NCBI GenBank assembly: GCA_003254925.1
Contig: QANZ01005755.1
Location: 43,506 to 107,505 of the forward strand
Length of the DNA stretch: 64,000 nt
From: Chamaecrista fasciculata
Taxonomy: Eukaryota > Streptophyta > Magnoliopsida > Fabales > Fabaceae
Direction of reading: 5' to 3'
Below the pieces are notes generated by a model, which was given only the letters and a program-made list of their open reading frames with translations, was not told where the DNA came from and did not search any database. The translations under genes and the position numbers were made by a program. Positions 47,109 to 58,268 of the stretch are shown here, piece by piece. Every line of letters starts with the position of its first letter. Positions within the stretch are counted from its first letter, which is position 1.

Positions 47109-47745
47109 AAAGAAGTGGGATGAATGTATCCTTCCTTTACCGGAAATTTAAGACGCAACCAGTCAACTACCTTATTTATTATATACATGATACACGCCGC
47201 TACTTCTTTAACAAAATCTTTTGTTTAAACTCATAAGTAACGGGATTACGCTATAACTACAAGATCAGGTAAGCTAATATTGGTAACAATCATGTTTAAG
47301 CTTAAGTAGTTGGCCAAAAAAAAAAGGCTTAAGTATGCCAACCTGTCACTTTTGAATGAACTCTTTCATGTCTCCATCTTTGATTTGGCAGAAAATGAGA
47401 TGCAACAATTTCCCTATTTAATACTACGTGGCTGTTGCTTGATCTCTTCTTTTTAATAGGTTAACAATGCAGTCGACCTACCTTCGTCGTCCCACCTAAA
47501 TGCTAAATCTGTTGCTAAACAAGCCTAATGACCCAACCTTTATTATATAATTTTGAAGTTATTTTAAGATATATTTAAATAATAATGATAATGCATACAG
47601 AAAATTTAAAAAGATGCTTTGCTAAAACAAGCACCTCAAATTCAAAACATCTGTGTTGTTGCCTCTGCCACCTCTCCTTTGCCTCAATATGTCTCAGCCA
47701 TTATAAGATGGCTGGAATTTCATATCACCCCACCAAACAAAATTA

Positions 47746-47978
47746 AGAGTAAAGTAACATTCTGGTCTCTAGATTATAAGATCCTTATCATTTTGTCCTT
47801 ATTATATTGAAATGCTTAATTTTGTCCTAAAAAATTTATGACTCGTTCCAAATTTGTCCCTCTATAAATAACCTATCATTGTAAAATTCAACTTTTAGAA
47901 AAAAAAAATCATTGTAAAAAGCTATACTATATTGGGAAAAAAAAATTGATTCTGAATGTGGTGTGGCTGGCTAACTAG
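47746..47978. other. Spacer before the RING gene 3' end
   Basis: Short AT-rich spacer with a decayed copy of the word set gtaacattctggtctctagattataag..tttatgactcgttccaa, also seen near 18130-18250 in BLH3 intron 1. It is probably a relic of another dispersed element and includes the RING gene 3' UTR. Confidence 0.45.
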
Positions 47979-49788
47979 CTAGTTAGGCAAATTGTCTCTA
48001 TGATTTCTTGACCAAAAGCTCTTCTTCCTAGCAGAATCATTGTCCAATAAGGATCGACTCCATTTGGACTTGGAGTTGGAGCCAAGTGAGAGATGCGTCC
48101 CCCTTGATCTTGAGCTGCAACTAGCTTCCATTTTTTCAAATTTCTCTATCCCTTCATTGCCATATTCTTTCTCTTTTTGCTTATCATCTTCATCAAACAC
48201 ATCAAATCCACCCTCAACATAGCTATCAACTACCCGGTTTTTGGATACCTTGTGAGTTCTAGCCTTTATTTCTGCTTCCCCACTGACACTACCTTTTCTG
48301 GACAATCTGAATCCTTGCTTCTCTCCATTTATGATACAAATTGGACAAACTGGGTCGTATTTATCTGCCTCTGCTGTCATTGTCTCTAAGCATTCGGCAT
48401 GATAAACATGTCCACACACCAGTACAGCCACAACAGAGAGGTCGTTGCTCTCAATAAATTTCCGATTGCTCCTTCCACATCTCTCGCTCAAATGTTTCGA
48501 GCATGCCCCACAAGATTGTATATCTATAGATGGAGAAGAACATGAGAATCTACCACTGGATCCGCTTGTCTTGCTATGACCTGAACCTAAGTACTCACTA
48601 TTGAAAGACCAGCCTTCCCTTTGAGATGATCCTCCTTGGGACCAAGTTGATAAGTCATTGCTGCAATTGGAGAGGAAAAATGAAGATGGTCTTCCCTCAG
48701 AAATTGAGTTGTCTGGTGATTTTAAACCCAGGATTCGACTATCAGAAATCTGACTCAAGAATGGGGATCCTGGAGAATGATGGGCCCATCTTGATGGTAC
48801 GGAATTGGGGAGGTGACCATACTTGGATTCCCCAATTTCTGACGATTCTGATGGATTCTTAACCTAGACACAAAGAATTATAATAAAGAAGAGAGGAAAC
48901 AATGAAGCTGGAGAAAGCTTGAAAGCCATATCAATAACCACAGCTATCTCAGGTGAAAAATCAGTATACTTACCACTGTAGAACAATAGATGGCATTGGC
49001 CAAAACTGTTACAAGCAAAAAGAAGAAAAAACAAGGACAAATTCAGCACATGAAGAAAAGAAGATTCAAACAGAAACCAATATATCAAAATACATTCAAG
49101 AAAATGAAAAATCATGATGAAATAAAAGTACTCTAATCAAAACAGCATTATGGTATGCCAATGATCAATTGATTGTGATTTGTGATACACAAATAATGCA
49201 CTCTGAAGTTGAGAACAGAAAGCAAGCAGCAAGTGAATCTCGTTGCTTGCTGATAGAAGTATCCAGAGTTAATACAGTGAAACCTTGTTATAGCTACATT
49301 ATTTTTGTTGTTTAGGTTCAGTCAATCTATTTATTGCAAGAGCATGTCTACAACTGAGGCCAAGTCTATATAATTGTAATGTCAAATCTACACCTAAAGT
49401 GGTCTCTAAAATAACGAGTGCGTCAGAAAATATGCATGGGATAAATGACAAAAGAATGATAAATTTAACATATACCTGGTGGAAATGGAGTCTTCAGAGC
49501 CTCGAGATCAGGAGACTTCGGAATAGAAGTTATAACATTCTCCAGGGCCCTTCCCCCATTAGACAAGTTAGCTCTTTCAGAAAGTATTGACCTTTCTGAC
49601 CCTAGGCCGATATTTCTTGTGACTTCAGGCGACATGTGATAAGAAGGATTCTCAATTTCACCAGCAACACTCCCCTGACTATCACATTGGAAGTCAAATG
49701 ATGGACAACGTACGACGTTCCTATTCAAGTTTTCATTTCTGTTGGGAAGAGTCTCAACCTTTGCAGCAACACAACAAGCTGATCCCAT
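47979..49788 (-). CDS. RING-type zinc-finger protein (At1g75400-like)
   Basis: Exons in coding order: 49788-49476, a 32-bp micro-exon at 49005-48974 (tentative), and 48863-47979, giving about 409 residues. It begins MGSACCVAAK, with Gly2 and Cys5/Cys6 fitting N-myristoylation plus palmitoylation, so membrane attachment is likely. The middle is serine-rich and low in complexity. The RING-like domain lies in the last exon: CGACSKHL, then VLVCGHVYHAECLE, then CPIC. This suggests an E3 ubiquitin ligase, with substrates unknown. The micro-exon is needed to keep frame: without it the first and last exons join out of phase. A 5' UTR intron probably runs from about 51221 to 49796. Position next to bZIP44 fits Arabidopsis At1g75400. 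Confidence 0.78.
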
Positions 49789-49795
49789 GATAGTT

Positions 49796-49806
49796 GCTGA
49801 TAAACA

Positions 49807-49837
<31 letters not shown>

Positions 49838-51221
49838 ATTGCAGACTTTGAATTTAACAAACATTTCCAAGCATGTATTAGAAAAAATAAACTAGAAAAT
49901 TCAAAAGCCAACTCAATTTTCCAAGGAGAAATTGCAATTCTACTACCTCCTAAAGAACAGAATAAACAAAAGAAAAGCAGATAAAAGTAAAATTTCTCAG
50001 TAAAATATGTTTAAAAGTTAAAACAATCCTAAGGTCAAAACCCCGAAATAACCAGACCAATTCTAAGACTCAATAAACTCTTGAGTGTGCGATAGAGACC
50101 CAAATGAACTAGGGGAAACACACTCTTAAAAGCTAGCCATTGTAGACTTTGGACTGGATTCTCTATTAATCCTTATAGAAGTTCTCTCCTACTCATTGCA
50201 TGGTTATCAGAAACATTTAAAATGTAGAAACAATTTTACATGTGTAGCTTCAGTTTAAGGTAGAGCCAAAGCAAAAGACAAAGATGATAAGTGCAAATAT
50301 CAACAGCCAAATCATTAGAGATCCCAACTGGAACCAGCTGCTTGATAGAAATTTCACTGGAGGCATGTCTAGAAACAAACCATGTGCTATGATGAGAATA
50401 CGATTATGTGCAAAGGAAACAGAAACGCAAAACCAGAAATATGACCAACGATTCAAACCGAACCAGAATTTACATAATAATAAATCTATCTGGCTCCGAG
50501 TAGAATGCTATGTCCCAATTCCCAATCCTCCCATCAACTAAGAGGCACAGACTGTGTAAATAGCAATGAAACATGTTTTCAATCAATTGGAGAACTCTAC
50601 AACCAGTATTATATAAATAAATTAAACTATAAATTATTTCAAAAGTATTTTATAGAGAAAAAATTGTCAGATTAAAATAATTTATCTACAATACGTAACA
50701 AATATAAAAAATAACTCTGAATTTGAAATATATAAAAACTAATATTAAAAAAATAATTTAAGTAAACATATACAATAAAAAATGAAACGAGTTATTTCAA
50801 TAAAAAATTATCTAAATTTTAAAATATATAAATGTATAGAAGAATATATCGAGAAGATAATAAATACATATGCACGTTCAGTTAGTTGAAAGCAGAAAAG
50901 ATTTGAACTCGATCAACTATCAACATTCAAAATATTGAAAATACACAGTAAATTAAACCGCTCAAAATACACACTATCTCCATTTTCCACCCTCTCACGA
51001 CCCGAATCCACACGTCTGCGCTATATAACCAATGAAAACTGTCCATCAATGCGAAACTAAGGAACGATAAATGAAAAATGGCAAAAAATAAAACTAGGGT
51101 TGGATACATTCTGAGGAGAATTTGTTGAGAAAGAGTTAAGAAACAAAGAAGAAAGAATTGGTAAAATTAGGGGGAGAAATGTGAAATAAAAAGCAGGGGA
51201 ATATAATAGTAATAGTAATAC
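49796..51221 (-). other. Probable 5' UTR intron of the RING gene
   Basis: On the minus strand, CTCTTGCAG|GTATTACT at about 51221 is a good donor. TTTATCAG ending at 49796 is a good acceptor, eight bases before the ATG. The leader exon would lie at about 51222-51300. The intron holds an AT microsatellite near 49809-49836. Supported by splice words only. Confidence 0.5.
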
Positions 51222-52722
51222 CTGCAAGAGAAGAGAACTATGAGTTGCAGAAACAAGATGAATATGATATGGAAGTCGTCATAGTGGCGTCGGTGTTGGC
51301 AAAAGCGAAATACGCACTACGCAGCTAGCTAGCTAGCTAACTAAGAAAAGAAAGAAACGGTGCTTTGCTTTAATAACGTCGTGTTCGTGTGTGATTAGGG
51401 CGGCGGCAGCCAAAATATGGCGCCTCTCGTTATGGAGGGTCAATTAATCAAACTAAAGCATTCCTCAGCGCTAAGTCTAACTGCTGAGTGGGAAAATGGA
51501 ACAAATCCAAATTTGACGCCCACTTTAGTTTACTTTTCTCTTTTTCTCTTTTTCTCTTTTTGGTCCTTTACTATTACTGTTGGTATATATGGGCAGGCAG
51601 GCAGCCCAAATCCTTGGTCCTCCCGCGTACTTATCTGGGTCAGCCCAGGCCCATTTGTCAACAGGTTTTATTAACAGACCACATCATAAAAGAGTGTAGA
51701 ATTCGGACCAAAAAAAAATAAAAAAATAAAAGAGTGTAGAATTGTAGTGAGAAATTAGTTATTGAAATTCTGATAGTGTAAAGTAACTTTCATGAACTTA
51801 AAATTCATCTCTAGGAGGCTTCTTATCCAAATTAGTTACTTAAATGTTCAAAAGAAAAAAAAAAAAAAAAACCACTTATTCTGGCTGTTTACTAGGCTCT
51901 AGGGTATTGTGAGGGTTTTTCGTGGTTGGATTAAAATGCAGAAGGATTAAATGGCTTTATGTCTTCTGTACTAGCAGCCTCTTCTTTAACTCTTGTTGCC
52001 TATCTTGATTAGTAATCTAATATGCTCTTAGATTCTCACTTATCATGATTATCTATTGTTTGCAGGAAGTAAGATAATCCGGTCTACATTAATTTTCTAT
52101 ACCTTTGTAGTTTTTTTTTTCTTCCCATTGTTACAACCTTTATTTTGGAGACAGTTCTAACGTGAATTCTACTTGTTTTCTTGAGTTTTAGTGCTGTTGA
52201 ACTATGATCCTCTGCATTGAAACGCCTTTGAAGTTCCTTGCAACAGGGTTGCCAAGTTGATTATAACACCAAAACGTGCCATTTCATTTTATGAAACAGT
52301 GCGTTTTATAAAATGCAGGTCGTTACGTGTTGAAATCTTAGCGGCGAGCATGAAATCCAACGGTCTCGAATCATTCAACTCTAGAGAATTCTAGAGAATC
52401 CAATTTCAACAGCATGTTGATAAAGAATTCGGAACTGGAGTCTTGGAAAGTAGTCCAGGACATGATCATAATGATTACTTACTTGCTAGAAAGCTTGGCC
52501 TTCTAATACTTAATGTAATGAACAAATTAAAGATGGGACACTTGATCTTCAGGAATATCTTATTTAGTTGTTAACATGTGTTATGTATTGTTGTGTGCTT
52601 AATACATGAAAAATTTAGGTAATCTAGTCGACTAGATCGGTTTGAGGCTCGAAAGAAATTATGGCCTAAGCTTGAGGAAACAGGATTAGTTGAAAAAAAA
52701 AAGAAAGAATCACATACTTTAA

Positions 52723-53427
52723 GAGTTTATTTGGATATTAGGAGGGGGAGGGAGGGGAAGGGGAGAAAGTAGCTCCTCTTCCAAAATACATCAATTTAGG
52801 GTATTTGTAATTTGCGAAGGAATGGGGAGGACGAGAGATTAAAAAATCCCTCATTCTCTTCCCTTCTAATCTTCAAATTTTCAATCAAGGGGAAGAGATC
52901 TCAAACTTCTCTCATCCCCTTCCTTTCTCCTCCTTAATCTCCAATCTAGACATACCTAAAAGAAAAAGAGAATTGATTATAAGGGAAGAAAAAGACCTAG
53001 AAGTCAATCACGTACCTGATCGAGAAATGAAACTTGACAATCAGAGAAGACTGATCGAGAAATGAAACTTGACAATCAGAGAAGACGAGGCAAGGTTGAA
53101 CGAGGAGAAGTGTAGCGTAGTAGCAAACGAGGGTTTCAGAGAAGCGAAGTAGGCGAACGAGGTTTCAGACTTTCAGTAAAGTAGCAAATGAATGAGGGTT
53201 TCAACTTTTATATTGTCACAAGGGCAATTCGGTCATTTTGCTTCATAAATTCCCCAAAATACTCCAAATTAGGGCATTTGAAAATTTGGAAGGAAAGGGA
53301 TTACGGAGGATTAATTTTAATCCCTCCCTATTCTTCTCCCAAATTCTAAATAAGAAGGGATATCTCATATCTCTCCTCTCCTTTCCTCTTTTTTCTCAAT
53401 ATCCTCAATCCAAACAAAACTTAATTA
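52723..53427. mobile_element. Possible inverted-repeat transposon, about 0.7 kb
   Basis: The left end aagagtttatttggatatt and the reverse complement of the right end aagttttgtttggattgag are alike. The interior near each end is rich in GGAGGGG and CTCTCCCCTT words that mirror each other. There is no coding capacity. The flank duplication was not resolved, so family and exact limits are uncertain. Confidence 0.45.
53016..53085. repeat. Perfect 35-bp tandem duplication
   Basis: The unit starting CTGATCGAGAAATGAAACTT occurs at 53016-53050 and again at 53051-53085 without mismatch. This is a recent local duplication or an assembly feature. Confidence 0.9.
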
Positions 53428-54149
53428 AGGGTTCCTAGATCTCAGCATGGTGGAGAAGTGAGTATATTTTATTTTATTTTCTTGATCATTTTTGAGGTTT
53501 TAAATATACTCTTCTGTCCTAATCACTCAATTCACCATTAGTTAATGCAAATTAATAACTCTCCAAGTTTTTGTTTTCTGCTTCACATTTATATATTGTA
53601 TCATTTAATGGTTATGAGGCATCTTCATGTGTGCCTTGCTACTGTAATTGCAGTGAGTCAGTTTGGGCCATGTACTTGAATTAAGTTGGAGTAAATTATA
53701 TGTAAACTTTTGGCAATTATGGGTATCAAATGAAGAAATGTATTTTTGAACTCAGTGGAGTTCAGTCTCATGATAGTTTTGGCTTTTTATTTGTTGGTTT
53801 TATGTTGAATCTCCAATACAATTATTTGAATGAAGTTTCCAAGTTTATGATGTATTGTGAGGTGCACAATGAACTTGTTAACACACACAGGTTACTTTCA
53901 TATCTGATTTTCCACCTTGTTTGTTTGTTATGTTTCACCCGACAGATTTACAATAACTGGCATCCCAACATTAAGGATTGGTGTATCCAACTTCAATGCT
54001 AGATCTGTCTGCATAGGATTTTGAACGATTCTATCCAACTACAATGCTTGAGACAGGCTATGTTCCTGGAGCACAAGCTTCTTTTCCTTGGTGATGCAAG
54101 AGTGGGTTTTTTTTTAAAAAAAAATGGTTTTGTTTTATTTTTTTTTTTT

Positions 54150-54331
54150 GATAAATTACATCTTGATATCCTATGGTTTGACCCTATTTTATTTTGGTAC
54201 CCTGTGGTTTGAAACCTGACACTTTGGTACCCTGGAATGTTGTGTGGTCAATATGTGATTTTGCTTCATATTTTGATATCACAGGGTACTAAAGTGTCAA
54301 GTTTCAAACCACAAGATATGTGTAATTTATT
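54150..54331. mobile_element. Small foldback element of the TTTGGTACCC type
   Basis: The left end GATAAATTACATCTTGATAT mirrors the right end ATAAATTACACATATCTTGT (reverse complement). Internal words GTGGTTTGAAACCTGACACT match those of the 25.5-kb element. Poly-T flanks hide any target duplication. Confidence 0.65.
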
Positions 54332-56076
54332 TTTTTTTTATCATAGAGGATATCAGATATGTGATTTTATCTTCTCCTTTGTATGAGGAAGAGGAGATAT
54401 TGAAGAGCAAGGACTTAATAATTTCAGCATCTGCAATATTTTTCTCATCGCTTTGCAATCTATTTTGATAGAAAGTGACAGAACACAGTAACTAAATTTT
54501 AGAAACGAACTTAAAAATTTATGTGAATTTTAAAGAAAGAAAAAAAAAACTTTTAGTAATATTTCGTCGGCGTCTCCTACCTCATTCAATGAGCCAACCT
54601 CATGTATTTATTATTTAATGATTTTTGACATTGTTATCGTTGTTTTCTATACGTACGTACTCGGCTACTCGGCCATTGGTGTTGTTTTCTAGTTAAAATA
54701 TACGTACTTTGCCAACATTAGTTTATTAAGAGTCCCGCTTATGAAAAAAGAATTTTATTTATCAAATTTTTTTAAAAAGTTCTTTTGAGTGAAGCACTAG
54801 TATTTTTAATTATTAAAGTTGTTTGGATATAAAATGACAAAAGTACTTTTAATTAATAAAATGAATTAAAAAAATAGCTTTTGCAAGTGCTTTAAGTAGA
54901 AGCTACAAATTTAAAACTTCTTAAACAAACTATATTTTAACTTTTTTTTGTACCTTCTCATTTTTCTTAAAAATTTACCCAAACAAAATTTTATGTCTAT
55001 AAAAAATCTTTTTTTAATTAAAAAAGTGTTTTTTAGATAAAAAAAAACCTATCCAAACGAGCTCTAATTTGATGCAATCAAGGGCAGATTATTATATATT
55101 TGTAAATGGTATCACTCGTTCAAAATGTGTCTCTATCATCTATCTTTTGCCCATTTCATATAGGTTTGTTAGCTTTTGGTTATAAATTATAAAAAGCTTC
55201 CATGAGCAATCAAGTGAATCAACCCTATGCCGATCAACATCACAGCCTTGAATTATAGTTCTCTTTTTTCTTGTCTATAATAAATTTAGTAATTGTATAT
55301 ATATATTTATACAGTACAGATACACACGCGATGCGGATGTTCTGTCTTTTTCAGTAGTGCTAATAAAAAGGATGACATGAGCAGATAAATCGCTTTTTTT
55401 AAAAAAATCCTTTTAAATATTTACGAGCAAATAAATATCGAATTAAAAATGTCCATTTCAAATTTCAATAGACTTATTTTGTGAACAGGAAAATTCAATA
55501 AAAATATATCCCAGGGTTGAGACCGATGGCTGGGGATTTTTCTCAATCAAGTTGATATATCAAAACCTACGGCCCATATCCGATACTCTGTTCGTTTAAT
55601 CGCCACAAAATCAGAATAAACATATAAATATATATAAAGTTTTCTTTTTAATTTTTCATAAAGTAATTATATTGAATATAAATAAATGCTTTAATATTAA
55701 TAAAGAACACATTTTTTTAATTAAAACATTGACCATGTGATGAATTTCTCGGCCCATATTCTCTGATCATAATGATTATAAATTAAGTGACCATTTTCTT
55801 TATTTAAATCTCTTCGTTTTTTCAGTTTTCAGTTTATGTATAAATGTACATATATGTAGTTATTCTATACATAATTAATTCGTCATAAAGACATGAATGC
55901 ATACTTTTGATTGTTTGACCAAGTAACAGTAACAGCTAGCATACCAAGTACCCAACAAACATTACAGCACAGCACACCACAGCACACAGAAGAGCTCTTG
56001 AATCATTAACAAATACAAATTTTACATGGAAAAGTTGCCCCTAGTGATACCCTAAAAAGATATTATGCTAAAGCAA

Positions 56077-56086
<10 letters not shown>

Positions 56087-56130
<44 letters not shown>
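56087..56130. repeat. (AAT)n microsatellite
   Basis: About fourteen AAT/ATA trinucleotide units lie downstream of the bZIP gene. Likely polymorphic. Confidence 0.9.
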
Positions 56131-56442
56131 TTGCAATTACACCGAAATTAGCTTTTCCCAAATACAAATCATGACCAACCACCATTCCAAGACCAAACTA
56201 TATATTAAGGCTACCCGAATCTTCAATTCCAACCATTAATAGTTAATACAGTTCCATCCTGCTACTTAATTATATATATAGTACACTTGAAAATTTACCA
56301 TCTGAGGACTGAAAAAGGTAGAAGAAGATGATGATGAAGAAACTAATGAAATTAAGTCATCATCTTCATCCTCTTCCTTAGTTGACTCCGCATCAGACAC
56401 CACAATCCTTTTTATTTTTCCCTTTCTGATAATTATTTTTTA

Positions 56443-56895
56443 TCACCACTGAAAAATGTCTGCAGAAGCCATAATGGGCTGATTAAGATAAGGCATGTTC
56501 ATGAGGTTTTGAGCAGCCATGTAGGTATGGTCGGTTTCATAGATCCCTGTGCTCGTGTTGATGAAATTGAGGATTTCATTGAGAGATTGAAGCCTGTTGC
56601 TTAATTCAGCCATACGAGCCCTAAGAATGGAATTCTCGGCCTCCACATTCAGATAATGCTGTGTGGTGATGTTGATGCTGGTGAGGATCTCGCTGTTCTC
56701 TTTAATCAGCTGATTCACTTGTGCCATCAGATCATCGAGGTGTTTCTGCTTTCGCATACGAGATCGCTTCGCCGATTCGCGATTCGATTGCATTCTCTTC
56801 CTCTTTCTCTGATCCATCAGAACCTGTAAATCCTCTTCAGATCCAGAGCTCTGGAATTTGGTCGACGCGGAGGAATTTCCACTCGACAAGTCCAT
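56443..56895 (-). CDS. bZIP44: Group S1 bZIP transcription factor, bZIP44/bZIP11 type
   Basis: Intronless, as expected for S1 bZIPs, with 150 residues from ATG 56895 (MDLSSGNSSAS). The frame runs seven codons further upstream but opens on TTG, so I reject that start. The basic region RKRKRMQSNRESAKRSRMRK carries the N-x7-R DNA-contact pattern. A leucine zipper of long heptads follows (HLDDLMAQVNQL through RLQSLNEIL). The tail has the family word LNQPIMASAD. S1 bZIPs bind ACGT-core sites, heterodimerise with group C bZIPs, and reset amino-acid and sugar metabolism in low energy. Translation is probably repressed by sucrose through the upstream peptide at 57092-57217. The neighbouring RING gene supports At1g75390 (bZIP44), but bZIP11 and bZIP2 are close relatives. 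Confidence 0.92.
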   Translation of the reverse strand: MDLSSGNSSASTKFQSSGSEEDLQVLMDQRKRKRMQSNRESAKRSRMRKQKHLDDLMAQVNQLIKENSEILTSINITTQHYLNVEAENSILRARMAELSNRLQSLNEILNFINTSTGIYETDHTYMAAQNLMNMPYLNQPIMASADIFQW

Positions 56896-57091
56896 CAGAT
56901 TTTTATATATACACAATTATTCACCAAACAGATTCGAAATCTTAAAGACGCAGGACCCAAGAAGACACTAACAATAGGAATTAGGTTTAGGAAAAAGGAG
57001 ATTTAGACGATAGAATAAACAAAAATCAGAAGAAAAAAATAGTAATAATTATATAATCCTATAATAGAGAAGTTCAATCAGGACAGAATAT

Positions 57092-57217
57092 TTATGAGAA
57101 AACATAGAACCAGTAGAGGAAGACAACAGAGAAAGATTGAACTAAATGGGTCCTGCGCCTGAGGGAGGAATTTATCATAAACCCGGAACGGAGGATTTCA
57201 CTGAGAACTGGAGACAT
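57092..57217 (-). CDS. Conserved sucrose-control upstream ORF (SC-uORF) of the bZIP gene
   Basis: This minus-strand frame of 42 codons encodes a 41-residue peptide. It begins MSPVLSEILRSG, continues SSLRRRTHLVQSF and ends SVVFLYWFYVFS before TAA. From memory this is the S1 bZIP conserved peptide uORF whose nascent chain stalls ribosomes when sucrose is high and so lowers main-ORF translation. The C-terminal YWFYVFS with the stop right after the serine is intact, which the stalling mechanism needs. It ends 197 bases before the bZIP start codon in the same presumed leader, with no overlap. It matches the uORF annotated in Arabidopsis as At1g75388 next to bZIP44. Confidence 0.95.
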   Translation of the reverse strand: MSPVLSEILRSGFMINSSLRRRTHLVQSFSVVFLYWFYVFS

Positions 57218-57506
57218 GAATCTCAGGCGTTAAAAAACCGAGAAATCAGCGTCCAGATTCATAGGGACGAAGATATTATTGCAATTTAACAGAAGCAAAG
57301 GAAGAATATCATATGATATGCACCAGATTTCAGATTTCAGACAGACGCCTGCAAAATCAAGGCTCCCTAAAAGAATGATAGGCCAAACCTCAAAATTGAA
57401 AACTGAAAACTGAAAGGAAATTAAAGCAGAGAGGGTAGATCAAAAGGTATGGGGGGAAGAGAAAACAGAGGAGAAGGGGGAAGTTGTAGAGGGGATCGAA
57501 GGAGGA

Positions 57507-57514
57507 ATATATAG
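57507..57514 (-). promoter_or_regulatory. Candidate TATA box of the bZIP gene
   Basis: CTATATAT on the minus strand lies about 290 bases before the uORF start. It predicts a leader of roughly 580-600 bases, in line with the long uORF-bearing leaders of S1 bZIPs. C/T-rich DNA surrounds it. Confidence 0.45.
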
Positions 57515-57919
57515 AGAAAAATTGAGAGAAGAAATGATTCGAAATTGAGGAAAAAGCAAAAAGGCATAAGAATGTGCTCCCAAGGCTAGGGTTTGGTGGG
57601 AAGAGAAGGAAGACGCGATTAGGCATGTGGGGTGGAGACGATTCCTTTACAAATCACCATCCACCAATGCCAACTAATTACCCTATTTTCAGTTTTTACT
57701 TATTTCTTTTTCTACATTTTGTTTTATTAATTCAACACAATTTATCAAATGAAACCTTTTCTTACTTGTACAATATAAAAGACAATTAACTCATAAATTC
57801 TCTTTTATAAATTTATCCTAGTCAACAATTTAATTTTTAAATTAAATTAAATTAAAAAATTGAAAAAAAAAATCAATTTAAATATATGAATTAACTAATA
57901 AAATATCGTAATTGTCAAT

Positions 57920-58268
57920 TGTTAGCGAGAGCACAACTCTATTTCCTTAACTCACAGTAGAGTAGACGCTCAAGCACCATGGTTCACCTGGGCCTCCGTC
58001 ATGGGATAATTGATGTCACACTTTGGCTAACAATCACCCCCTCGACAATTGTCTCGCTGGGAATCAAATCCCTGACCTTGGCTCTAATACCAATTGTTAG
58101 GATCAAGTGCTTATCACTAGGCCAAAAGCAATAGCTGTTAGCAAGGGTGCAATTCTATTTCCTTAACCCACAATAGAGCAGACGTCCAAACGTCATGGTT
58201 CGACTATGACTTGACCCTACACTTAGACCTCCGCCATAAGACAATTGATGCCACACATTTGGCTAACA
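57920..58268 (-). mobile_element. TRIM-like miniature LTR retrotransposon fossil
   Basis: Read on the minus strand, an LTR-like unit (58268 to about 58095) starts TGTTAGCC and ends CTAACA. It is followed by a primer-binding-site word TTGGTATTAGAGCC (58093-58080), a very short internal region of about 50 bases, a purine tract with GAGGGGGTGA, and a second TGTTAGCC copy (58032 to about 57920). The second copy is shorter than the first. No protein domains are present, as expected for a TRIM. The two copies have diverged visibly and no matching target duplication was found, so it looks old and broken. Confidence 0.6.

Larger units (their letters stand above)
44465..47745. repeat. Tandem segmental duplication, right copy
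   Basis: Same-orientation partner of 40865-43775, with the same five exons in the same phases. It differs by extra material in intron 2 (intron 778 bp here, 389 bp in the left copy) and a foldback element upstream of the gene (46586-47108). It lacks the left copy's upstream element. Confidence 0.85.
51400..56442. other. Gene-poor interval between the RING and bZIP genes
   Basis: No convincing exon chain on either strand. It holds a probable inverted-repeat element (about 52723-53427) containing a 35-bp tandem duplication, a small TTTGGTACCC foldback element (about 54150-54331) and an AAT microsatellite (about 56087-56130). The promoter of the RING gene lies at its left end and the bZIP 3' UTR at its right end. 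Confidence 0.6.

Noticed and set aside
52200-54070. Scattered exon-like words between the RING and bZIP genes
   Set aside because: No chain of frames with consistent phases or recognisable motifs could be built; the longest frames are short and overlap repeats.
56896-56916. Seven-codon N-terminal extension of the bZIP (MCIYKNL)
   Set aside because: The frame opens on TTG; the first ATG is at 56895 and gives the usual family start.
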